A DNA stretch of 64,000 bases, taken from the NCBI GenBank assembly GCA_034440575.1, contig JAOTOL010001149.1, positions 227,001 to 291,000 on the forward strand, written 5' to 3'. The DNA comes from Imbricaverruca yamaguchii. Taxonomy: Eukaryota; Arthropoda; Thecostraca; Neoverrucidae. This document shows positions 12,482 through 22,145 of this stretch, piece by piece (within the stretch, counting starts at the first letter, position 1; every line of letters begins with the position of its first letter). The translations under genes were made by a program, and so were the position numbers. Under the pieces are notes generated by a model that searched no databases, had not been told where the DNA came from, and worked only from the letters and a program-made list of their open reading frames with translations.

Positions 12482-13950
12482 AAGTTTTATTCGGTACACC
12501 GTGATATTCCCATAGGGTGTAACGTTAAAATCTTCGTTGACCTGAGGTCAAATGGTGGGTTCGAGTGACCAGTTGACTTGGTGTGCTGCATGCCACCGTG
12601 ATAGCGGTTGCACAAGCGTTTGAATGATTCCAATAAGTGAAATATCAGGGAAGTTATGCGGTACCCCAGATTTGACCTCGCTGACCTTTTCGCCTCTGAA
12701 GGCAAAACGGTTCGTCGTAGCAGAAAATGGTTCCGGGATGCATGTACGGATATGTCTGCGAAGGTTGTGTCAAATTTTCACACGAATCGGAGAACATTGG
12801 TTAATTGGTTTCTGAATGCGTTGTTGAATAGGACGCTAGTTGTACCTGATGAAATGCGTCATCGATAGAGGTCAGGTCACGCAGTGTGCTGCTTCTTATG
12901 TTGCTAGTGCATGCATCAGTGTTGAGATAGTCTATTTTGAATGCTTTGTTTGGCCCACATACGGTACCCAAGTGGACCACTTTCTTTTTCTGAATTTCAT
13001 AAAACCTGACCTGAGGTCAAACGCTTGCACTGATAGACACATGCTCGGATGTGCTGCGTCCTTGCTCGGTGGGCGATTATTCGACGCTAATATCCATCCG
13101 ATAAATGTATTCATGAAAGTTTTATTCGGTACACCGTGATATTCCCATATGGTGTAGTGTTAAAATCTTCGTTGACCTGAGGTCAAATGGTGGCTTCGAG
13201 TGACCAGTTGAATTGGTGTGCTGCATGCCACCGTGATAGCGGTTGCACAAGCGTTTTAATGATCCCAATAAGTGAATTATCAGGGAAGTTATGCGGTACC
13301 CCAGATTTGACCTCGCTCACCTTTTCGCCTCTGAAGGCAAAACGGTTCGTCGTAGCAGAAAATGGTTCCGTGATGCATGTACCGGTATGTCTGCGAAGGT
13401 TGTGTCAAATTTTCCCACGAATCGGAGAACATTGGTTTATTGGTTTCTGAATGCGTTGTTGAATAGGACGCTAGTTGTACCTGATGAAATGCGTCATCGA
13501 TAGAGGTCAGATCACGCAGTGTGCTGCTTCTTATGTTGCTAGTGCATGCATCAGTGTTGAGATAGTCTATTTTGCATGCTTTGTTTGGCCCACATACTAC
13601 CGTATGTGGGCCCCTTTCTTTTTCTGAATTTCATAAAACCTGACCTGAGGTCAAACGCTTGCACTGATGGACACATGCTCGGATGTGCTGCGTCCTTGCT
13701 TGTTGTGCGATTATTCGACGCTAATATCCATCCGATAAATGTATTCAGGAAAGTTTTATTCGGTACATCGTGATATTCCCATAGGGTGTAATGTTAAAAT
13801 CTTAGTTGACCTGAGGTCAGATGGTGAGCTTGAAGGTGACATGCTTGGATGTGCTGCTTTCTTGTCGGATTGGACATTTTTTGGCGCTAATGTTCATCCG
13901 ATGAATGTGCTTAGGATGGTATTATCAGGTACCCCGTAGATGGCAATAAT
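12482..13950 (-). repeat. Foldback core: 2.3 inverted copies of the 635-bp unit
   Basis: Immediately after 12481 the same unit runs in the opposite orientation. Unit starts at AGTTTTATTCGGTACA are about 635 bases apart (near 12483, 13118 and 13753), and the third copy decays by about 13950. In the copy ending near 13750 a short segment around 13600-13610 is altered into a small GTATGTGGGCC palindrome. The head-to-head junction is offset: sequence 12210-12481 has no counterpart directly opposite, so a hairpin would have a loop of about 270 bases. Confidence 0.85.
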
Positions 13951-14049
13951 GCATGGTCAAAACAGTAATTTGCGAATATAGGTCAAACTATGAGATTGTA
14001 GGTCAGATGCTTCAATGTGCTGCATCCATGGGCCATAACCAATGTCTGG

Positions 14050-14618
14050 GTGTTTTTTCGTCGTGGCAAGTAAAATTTTGCGGAAAATATCGGGTACACA
14101 AGAATTTGGTATAGTGCCATTTTTTGGGCATTTTTGGCGAATGGTGATGAATCAGTGGCCACAATGGGTCACCTTGATTCATGTGCTCTATGTACGTGCT
14201 ATGTAGACTATGACCTGCAAAAACCAGGCATTTGTAATGAGTCACCATGATTTTATTCGGTACCCCGCAAATAGATATAGTACATAAGTAAAACCAATTT
14301 CGGTGACCTGAGGTCAAATCGTGACATTGAAGTTTACGTAATTCGATGTGCTGCCACTTTGATGGACAGCGGACATCTAGGTGTTGGAATCATTCGGCTA
14401 AGTGAAATACTTCGAATTTTATACGGTACACCGTTTTTGACCCGAGTGACCTCTCTGGACCTCTGGAGGTCGAACCGCTCGTCCTACTGAAGAATCGTCG
14501 TTCGCCTTACTTTTGCAAGTGACGAAGATCATATCCTGACAAAAATGAACGAATTCGGAGAGTATGCGAATAGGATGCTGAATGCGAATGCGAATGCGTT
14601 GCTAATATCATGGACATC
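14050..14618 (-). repeat. Foldback element, inner arm B' (right)
   Basis: Reverse complement of 11028-11596, identical in length. The match begins at GTGTTTTTTCGTCGTGG and ends at GGACATC, exactly where the right-arm insert begins. TGACCTGAGGTCA lies at 14304-14316, mirroring the copy at 11329. The very high identity points to recent origin or gene conversion between the arms. Confidence 0.9.
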
Positions 14619-15915
14619 AGAACATGCCCTGTAAAGCCTGGACTGAATCGCAACAAGGTAAGGAACACGAAACCAGTGTCATATCTGTATGCATTTTGTA
14701 AAAGGTATATTCTATGTATTTCTTCACATACTGGGCGCACTGCACCAGCCGGCGCAGATCTGAGCTCAGATTGCGTCTGAAATCATCTGATTTTGCATGC
14801 TTTGGCAGCAAAAGCCAGCCGTTGGCAGGTGCTGGAACTGAGCGACAGGCAACTGGTGCACCGAGCCCAACAGCAGCTTGCCGATGGGACCCGAGACGCT
14901 GGAGGGACTGGTGGTCGGCCCATCGAGCCTCTTGAAGAGTGCTCTGTAGGGCAGCTGGGGCCGACACGGCCCGGGTGGCAGGGACCCGACACGAAAAGGT
15001 TCACAACATATCTGTGAACGCCCACCCGGGCGATGTATTTGCCGTATTTATTTGTCTCAGTATGGCGCGGTGGCACAGAGCAGACTGTTGCGTGTCTGCA
15101 TGGCCCAACAGAGCCCCAGTGCCGAGCTGCAGACGCTTTCATTGTACGTTGTGGGTGCTTACATCCCAACAGTGCTGGCAATCAGACACCGGCAGGACCT
15201 GGTGGAGGCGCCGCGGCACCTGTACGACCAGCTCGGGCGGCAGCGCCGCCACATGATCGGCGATGATCTGGCTGAAATGCAGGAGACTCTGCGGGAACGC
15301 CATGATGGCGCACCCTGAGGCCGTCGTCCTCGGCATGCTCGGGGACGAACGCCCAGAGATCCGGGCCCGAGCTATCCAGCTCATCGGTGAGGCCCGTCAG
15401 CGCCGTCAGCCTGGGCAGCCAGTCCGAGCCTACAAATACCCGGGAATCAATCTCCGGGCCAAGAATTTCATGGAATTGATGGATTTGCAGCACCACCAGG
15501 CAGATATCGAGCCACCTCTGACCCACCCACTTGGTGGCGATGAGCTGGCGCATCTGCTGGACGAGCCTCTGCCAACTGGCACTCCCTGCCACACGCAAGC
15601 GACGGAGCGAAGTGTAAAGCTGACCATGGAGTCGGGGGCGGCTGTCACCGGCAGGGACCGCCAGGGCGGCTATAGCCTGAATAAGGTGGCCTTCCGTCGC
15701 CGGTTCCGTGCCAGTGAGTGAGTGAGCGCCGCTGCGGCGAGTCTCAGCACAGCGGGCTGTTGCGGCGTGCCCCGGTAGCAGCGGCGGAATGATGACGACA
15801 GATGATCCGACGGAATACACAGAATACACCTTTTACAAAATGCATACACATATGAGTGGTGACACTGGTTTCATGTCGATTACCTTGTTGCGATTCAGGT
15901 CAGGCTTTGCAGGGC
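14619..15915 (+). mobile_element. GC-rich insert with inverted ends, only in the right arm
   Basis: The left arm passes directly from AGAACAT into GATGTCC. In the right arm this junction holds 1.3 kb of extra DNA. The insert begins AGAACATGCCCTG and ends CAGGGC followed by ATGTTCT, and its outer 95-110 bases are imperfect inverted repeats (14619-14717 against 15813-15922). The interior (14720-15810) is much richer in G and C than the surrounding palindrome and contains a broken protein-coding segment. It may be an insertion into the arm, or a part of the original element that the left arm has lost. Confidence 0.7.
15139..15721 (+). pseudogene. Frameshifted fragment of an uncharacterised arthropod protein family
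   Basis: Two overlapping frames join into one recognisable protein. The frame open from 15052 reads LYVVGAYIPTVLAI ... LYDQLGRQ up to about 15300. A small indel there moves the reading to the next frame, which continues NAMMAHPEAVVLGML, then YKYPGINLRAKNFMEL, then PCHTQATERSVKL and TGRDRQGGYSLNK before a stop at 15719. From memory, this order of blocks (HPE, a P-x-[LI]-N-[FL] stretch, PCHTQ-x-x-ER-x-x-KL, DG-x-S-x-x-K) belongs to a family of uncharacterised proteins common in arthropod genomes. I know no biochemical function for it. The upstream part (14770-15050) is also GC-rich but I could not place it. Because of the frameshift it is probably not functional. No introns are visible. Confidence 0.65.
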
Positions 15916-16480
15916 ATGTTCTGTGCAGTACCACCTCTTTTTAACCAATAGGTGCGATTATTTCACTGTAGAATCCGTTACCATTTTTGTGTATTTGCAT
16001 CTCTAATTCACATGAAACATGACGGATAAGTTAGATGAGACGGTACCAGTGCATCAAGACGCCAAACCGCGCTTGGTGGAAAGTGCAAACGAGTCCGTCA
16101 TAAGGCATGCGGAAGGCAGCCGGGCTCGCTAGGCCTGCCATCTGCTGGCAGCCAAGGGAACCACTCGTACCTTCCATGCTTCAGAAGACGAAATCTGAGG
16201 TAGTAAGACGACTAGAATCTTGGAAACGGTGCCAAATGATCAAAAATTAATAGTCTCGATGATGTAATGTTCAAGTGGACTCATTTTCCCACCAGTCCGC
16301 TTATGAGATGCAGAAATGTTCAACATTTGGTCCCAGCCAAAATCTGCAAGTGGCCGGGGCCACCAAAAGACGTGAGAAATTTGCATTTCTGATGCTTCCA
16401 TCGTGTTCAGCAGCCCGAAATACATTAGATGAGGGGAAGCTGCTATCGATTTTTGCAAAAAGTGTGCAAACTGGACCAAC
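15916..16480 (-). repeat. Foldback element, outer arm A' (right)
   Basis: Reverse complement of 10468-11027, ending at GGACCAAC beside the right 16-bp array. It is diverged from its partner by roughly a tenth, unlike the nearly identical inner arms. Confidence 0.85.
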
Positions 16481-16915
16481 CTAGTACTTACATACACTTG
16501 CGCTTACGTACATTTGCACTTATGTACCTTTGCGCATTTATACCTTTTAATGTACTTACATTTGCGCATTCGTATTTTTGCGCTTTCATACATTTGTACA
16601 TTCTTACTTTTGCGCCTACGTACATTTGCGCTTACGTACATTTGCGCTTACGCACATTTGCGCTTACGTACATTTTAACTGATGTACTTTTGCGCATTCA
16701 TACATTTGAGCTTATTTACATTTGCGCATACATGCATTTTCGTATTCTTTCTTTTGCGTTTACATACATTTGTGCATTCTTACTTTTACGCTTACGTACA
16801 TTTGCGCTTACGTGCTTTTGCGCTTACGTACTTCTGCGCTTGCGTACAATTGCGCACCCGTACTTTTACGCTTACGTACATTTGTGCTTACGTGCATTTG
16901 CGCTTACGTACAAAG
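16481..16915 (+). repeat. Right 16-bp tandem array
   Basis: About 27 units with an exact 16-base step and consensus TTTGCGCTTACGTACA. Variants replace GCGCTTACG with GCGCATTCA, GTGCATTCT and similar. Because 16 is not a multiple of 3, open frames cycle through the phases and give the Phe/Leu/Arg-rich frames at 16429-17001, which I do not regard as genes. The unit contains the palindrome TACGTA in most copies. Confidence 0.95.
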
Positions 16916-17584
16916 CATGCCATCTGACGCCATTACCGTGCGGTGCACCGACAGCTGGTGGAGCTGCAGCAACTGCTGGATTATCTGGCCGCCCGTTATA
17001 GTTGCAGACAGATGCATTGGAGATGGTGACAGATGACCCACTAGTCCATCTAACTCCGTACTATAAATGGGGCATGGGGTCTCTGGCGAGGGCCCCTCAT
17101 GGGCGTGGAGGTTCGCCACAACGTCGTTCGCCACAACTTCGTCACTCCAGCTTCTAAGGGGCCGCGGAGACGTGGTATGGACGCATTCCTCGCCGGAGTC
17201 GTACTGAGTAGCCTTTCTGGATCGGCCCCAAGCACGTGACCGGAGGTCGCCGAAGGCTTTATTGCAATGCGTTCTGGCATACAGCAAGCCCCGCACTGCG
17301 TCTCGAGACTCGCCTATCACACATGACTCCAGGTGCGTCAGTCCCTCAGTATCGCTCAGCCGGCCATTATTGTGCACAAGTGCTTTGAAGAGATAGCCTA
17401 AGCGTGACCATTTCAAAGGTGATCTTTCTAAGCTGTCCAGCCTGACCTTTGGCAGCGCTGAGTCAAGCCGATTTCCGACTGGCGCGGGGGCGCGGGGGCG
17501 CGGGGGCGCGGGGGCGGTTTCTGGGTGCCTGGATAGACGCTCAATCCAACCCCGCGTGTGCTTCTTTGCGTCTGCTTCGGGCAT
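16904..17584 (-). pseudogene. Retrotransposon gag fragment, BEL/Pao-type (DUF1759-like)
   Basis: The minus-strand frame of 226 codons contains, at residues 43-125, ALPKVRLDSLERSPLKW, then YLFKALVHNN-GRLSDTEGLTHL, then a GESRDAVRGLL block. This matches the gag-like domain of Pao/BEL elements (LPKLxLPxFxGDPLxWPxFxxLFxxLVH). The usual F-x-G before DP is replaced by L-E-R-S, and the piece after residue 130 has no recognisable zinc knuckles, protease or RT. A short GCGCGGGG tandem at 17485-17515 expands a Pro/Arg stretch at residues 26-36. Upstream, in another frame, 17760-17660 reads as a Gln/Ala-rich coiled-coil-like stretch, so the original gag N-terminus probably lay there. Confidence 0.7.
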
Positions 17585-17734
17585 AGCCGATGCCAGCGAA
17601 TGTCGTCGCGAAGGTTGACGTACTGACGAACCAACGAGACGTGAGCGCCCTAGTCCTAAATTGATTGCAGCTCCAATTCGTTTTGTTAGGCCTTATCGAT
17701 GGCGGGCTGTGCCTGAGCGTCCGCTGCCGCTCGA

Positions 17735-18295
17735 GCTTGCTGGGCCTGCACACTGGCGCTCGATCTTGCTGGACTTGCACGCCTCTACCGGCGCTTGAGC
17801 TTGCTGGGCCTGCACGCTGGCGCTCGATCTTGCTGGACCTGCACGCCTCTACTGGCGCTCGAGATTGCTGGACCTGCACGCCTCTACTGGCGCTCGAGAT
17901 TGCTGGACCTGCATGCCTCTACTGGCGCTCGATATTGCTGGACCTGCACGCCTCTACTGGCGCTCGAGATTGCTGGACCTGCACGTCTCTACTGCCGCTC
18001 GAGCTTGCTGGACCTGCACGCCTCTACTGGCGCTCGAGATTGCTGGACCTGCACGCCTCTACTGGCGCTCGAGATTGCTGGACCTGCACGCCTCTACTGG
18101 CGCTCGAGATTGCTGGACCTGCACGCCTCTACTGCCGCTCGAGATTGCTGGACCTGCACGCCTCTACTGGCGCTCGAGATTACTGGACCTGCACGCCTCT
18201 ACTGCCGCTCGAGCTTGCTGGGCCTGCACGCTGGCGCTCGATCTTGCTGGACCTGCACGCCTCTACTGCCGCTCGAGATTGCTGTAAATGCACGT
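17735..18295 (-). repeat. 35-bp minisatellite derived from the gag N-terminal region
   Basis: About 16 tandem units of 35 bases, each with CTCGAGATTGCTGGACCTGC and GCCTCTACTGGCG or close variants. On the minus strand a unit reads VQVQQSRAPVEA, close to the VQAQQARAAADA stretch just before the gag fragment. The array therefore probably arose by amplifying gag coding sequence. The unit is not a multiple of 3 but stays open in several frames, producing the 140-216-codon plus-strand frames, which are artefacts. Confidence 0.85.
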
Positions 18296-18954
18296 CTGCT
18301 GCTCTTCTGGCCTGAGCAGTCTTACGCTTGGAAAGCCTGCCCCTCATTACCTCACCCAGTCAAGAGGCTGCCGAGCTCGATGCTAAGCTGCGAATTACAA
18401 CCCTTCTCGCACTGGACGTTCTGGCTTTGGGTATGACGCTGATGCTCACCGCATTCCAAAAGGAAGTAAAAGTGATAATTCAGCTGGGCATTGTGCTAAA
18501 TAAAAGTGATTGAATTATGGGTCAATGTATGTGTTATCTATCCGTATAATTGTGCAGTAAACCGATGTTCAAAATCTGACGAATTCAAATAGTCATTGCA
18601 ATTCATAACGATGCCTAGGGACATCCCATGCCTTCCGCTTCCAGAATCACAGCAGATCCTCTGGAACAACATCGTCTGCAGGTAGAAATAGGCAAAATGT
18701 GTCGAAAAATGCATACTTAAAGGAAATTATTATGGATATATTTGCTCATCCGAAAGCCAACGTGTCATGACATGTCTTGAGAAATTGAAAAGTATGATTC
18801 GATTGGGACGCCTGGTAAAAAATGTCACTTGGTAATGGGTCAAGAGGTCTAGTCTACGATTTTAGGGGAATGTTCAAAACAATGCCCGATATTAATTTTT
18901 CGGACCATTGCGACTTCAAAGATATACGAGTTTTTGTCCACTGATATAAACCAC

Positions 18955-20334
18955 TTAACACGCGCCCTGGAGGGGGGGGGGGCGAAATCCGCCCACCCCT
19001 CCGGTTCTTCGTAGATAACTCCAGATTTTACCGGCTGATATGCGCCATTGTTTGTGCACCTACCAATGAATTACTGGCACGTTGCTTGAAGTAAGACAAA
19101 TGAAAATCGACTGAACATTTTTCGAGTTAGGGGTCGCTAAAGGCAAAAAAATTATCAGCGCCAGATCACAAATATCGTCGCTGATGCGCTTACCGTATAT
19201 TAGCAAAAAGGATATATTAGTATATTACCTGCCGTATATTAGTGTTCTTGGCAAAACTACGACTTGTTTGATGTACATTGTCATGCTAAATTGTTCCAGA
19301 GCCATGTCAAGTCACCGAGGTGAAGTCAGGTCAAGTTCATAACAGGTTAACACACGTCCTAGTGGGGCTGTGGCGAAATCCGCCAATCCTTCCAATTTTT
19401 CGTACATAACTCCATATTGTACCGGCCGATATACGCCGAAATTTTCGCGTACCTGCTTAGAAATTATCAGTGCATTGTTTAAAGCACGAAAAGTGGAAAT
19501 CGGGAGAGAAGTTTTCAAGTTAGGGGCCGTTAAAGTAAAAACAATTCGCAGCGCCAGACCACAAAAATCAGCGCTAATGCGCTTCCCGTATATTGGCAAT
19601 AGGGAAGTGTTCTTGACAAAACCAGCGACTTGTTTGATGCATATTGTTATGGTGTATAAGTTAAAAGTCATGTTAGGTCGCCGAGGTCAAGTCAGGTCAA
19701 GTTCATGATAGGCTAATGGAACCAAACTTGGTCAACTGGAATGTGTCATAAATGCAAATGACTGTCATGCGATTGATGTCACTTTACATGTTACTCCTTA
19801 TGCATCCCGAAATCTACTGTTTGTCATTGTGTACCTAAGCATTTCCATACTTTATTCATGTATTTCACTCCTTTATTTGCGAAACCGATTGTGCCGAGCC
19901 GCCCAACGGAGCAGTCGGGATGGGAGCCCGGTTCCGGTAACTGGAGCAGGTAATGACCTAATAAAGTGCTCCTATATAGGTAACCTGAGGTCAAATAGCG
20001 GATCTGACATCTGTATTGCATCATTAGTAATGTCCACAACATCATTAATGCCAATTTTGGTGCATTTAAACACAACCACAGCGATCCATAACACTGACAA
20101 GCCAAGCCACGCAAAACCAGAAAATTTTGCTATTTTGACCTCATTTGACCTTGAAAATATTGACCTAGGGTCATGAACTTTGCACACAATAGAGTTCACT
20201 ATCGTGCCCATCCACCCTGTGAATGTCGTTGTTCTAGCCTTTATAGGAGCTGAGATCTTAGGGGGGTGGGGGTCGGAATCCGTCCCCCCTCCAGTGCGCG
20301 TTATTTTCAGAGGCCCTCCAGGGCGCGTGCTAAA
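18955..20334 (+). mobile_element. TTAA-ended MITE, family B copy 1, with duplicated 5' end
   Basis: The left end TTAACACGCGCCCTGGAGGG matches, inverted, the right end CCCTCCAGGGCGCGTGCTAA (final TTAA decayed to CTAA). Next to the left end, GGCGAAATCCGCC with its G and C runs forms a hairpin. A second left end, TTAACACACGTCCTAG, occurs at 19347, so the first 390 bases are present twice in tandem and diverged. From 19347 on, the element aligns in reverse with 41524-42504. Hexamers AGGTCA/TGACCT cluster at 19680-19700, 19980-19995 and 20135-20170. No protein is encoded. Confidence 0.75.
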
Positions 20335-20339
20335 ATAGC

Positions 20340-21180
20340 ATTTGAAGAAACATATCTCTACTGATTTCTACAAAAATTCCAAACGATATAAGTCGAAAAC
20401 CGTTTAGACCATGGGCGCAAAAATTACACCGGTTAATTTTATGTATACTTCTACCCAACAGAACAATTCTGGACGACGTGTGCGACATAAGGGCAGATTT
20501 TTTCACTTTTCACTGATCGATTTGCCATGAACATCACCTTATAATGTCATATCGAAATAATCTGAAGACTTTGTTGAAAGGCACTCTGAGCTATGAAGGG
20601 CAGCACTGATATTTTCAAGCCCGCCATTGTCGTCCAATGCGCAAACTGAGCTGTAATGAGACGTGAAAGAACTTCACGTCTCGTCAGTTGAAATCTTCGG
20701 AAGGACACAACTCTTCTTAATTTGGGGCATCATGACTTTCTCAAATGGGTAAATAGATCTGCAATGGGTACAACTGGTGATGTGTGTGAGAGAGGCCTGG
20801 CCTTGCTCCTTGCTCTTCGTCAGGGGCTCTTGATTTTTCAGTGGGTCATCCCGGCATGCGGAGAGGTTGATTTTCTTCGGTGTCCAAATAAAGAAAAACA
20901 TACGGGCTTGGAGACACCGGAGACACTGGGATCAATTGAAAGCACACCTTTTTAGTCTAAAAACTGTCTTGTTCATTTCGCACGAAATCATATCTCAGTT
21001 GCACGCATACAAAAATACGCAGCTCAAGTTGCATTATCATATGCTTCACCTTCCCACGCCTTCACTTCCTTCTCACTGGAAGAACGTGAGGGCACATTCC
21101 ATTAATTTCCTTCTCCCCGGAAATGTCAGCTTCCAGAGAGAGTTATATGCAGTTTGGAAATTCCATCAATGTATGAAATG
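20340..21180. other. Unassigned sequence
   Basis: No domain or repeat recognised. Polypurine/polypyrimidine bias is weak and open frames are short. Confidence 0.35.
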
Positions 21181-21181
21181 A

Positions 21182-21302
21182 TCTATATATATATATATAT
21201 ATATACATATATAAAGATATATATGTTTACGTATATATACATATATACATACAAATACATACTTATATATATTTATCTATTTATATACATAATTATATAT
21301 CC
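21182..21302. repeat. (TA)n-rich interrupted microsatellite
   Basis: TA runs broken by CATA, AAGA and GTTTACG. Tyr/Ile frames over it are artefacts. Confidence 0.9.
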
Positions 21303-21764
21303 ATATCTCTGCATGGGACATTTCTGTCACCACTATACCTTGACGGTCTATTTCTGTTGCAATGTACTTTCCGGACGATGTATTTCTGTCCTTGGTATTC
21401 GTCACGCTGCTTGAGCGCCAGAGCCATTGTTCACGTAGCCCGCGGCCATTTGTCAGTGTCACTTTCTCAGCCACCACAATCGTTTCTGAACATGCTGTGG
21501 CAGGAATCAGCCACGGGTGGGATGACGGCTATTAATGACCGCCCTGCGCAACATTCCACGACCGTCCAGTGTGACCAGAAGCCTGTGCAGGCCGGCTAGT
21601 CTGGCTGACAGTGACACAGTCCTGAACGTCGTGACACGTATATTTGACGACACGTCGAGCAGCAAATGGAGCCAATGTGGCGAAGCATCACTGTCCAAGA
21701 CTACAGACGGACCGGTGGTTGTAGCGGCGGAAGCCAGTTACATGATCTGAAGCACGCCAAGACC

Positions 21765-22145
21765 TAGCCCATCCATGACACCCATGGCGCCAGGACCTGG
21801 CTCACTCATGACACACATGGCACCCATGACGCCCGGACTTCTCCCATCCAAGACACCCATGACGTCCGGACCTGGCCTACACATGACACCCATGACGTCC
21901 GGACCTGGCCTACACATGACATCCATGACATCCATGACACCCATGACGTCCGGACTTCTCCCATCCAAGACACCCATGACGTCCGAACCTGGCCTACACA
22001 TGGCATCCATGACATCCATGACACCCATGACGTCCGGGCCTGACACACCCATGACACCCATGACGTCAGGATCTGTCCCACACATGACGCCCATGACGTC
22101 CGGATCTGGCACACCCATGACACCTCTGACGTCCGTGACGTCCGG
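21765..22145. repeat. 33-bp (and shorter) minisatellite with TGACGTCCGG core
   Basis: Repeats of the type CCCATGACGTCCGGACCTGG mixed with CATCCATGACA nine- to twelve-mers. Most steps are multiples of 3, so frames stay open on both strands (180 codons plus, 166 codons minus, the latter rich in VMGVM). No domain is present and the composition is fully explained by the repeat. It contains many TGACGT hexamers. Confidence 0.85.

Noticed and set aside
11328..14317. Many frames of 60-150 codons repeated across the palindrome
   Set aside because: They recur only because the DNA is duplicated and inverted. They differ in start and stop between copies and contain no domain.
15182..15829. 216-codon minus-strand frame over the cargo insert
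   Set aside because: It is the shadow of the plus-strand fragment with the PCHTQATERSVKL signature, and high GC removes stops on both strands.
17665..18436. Plus-strand frames of 140-216 codons rich in Leu/Ala/Cys
   Set aside because: Frame-cycling translations of the 35-bp minisatellite. The sense of the source sequence is minus (gag).
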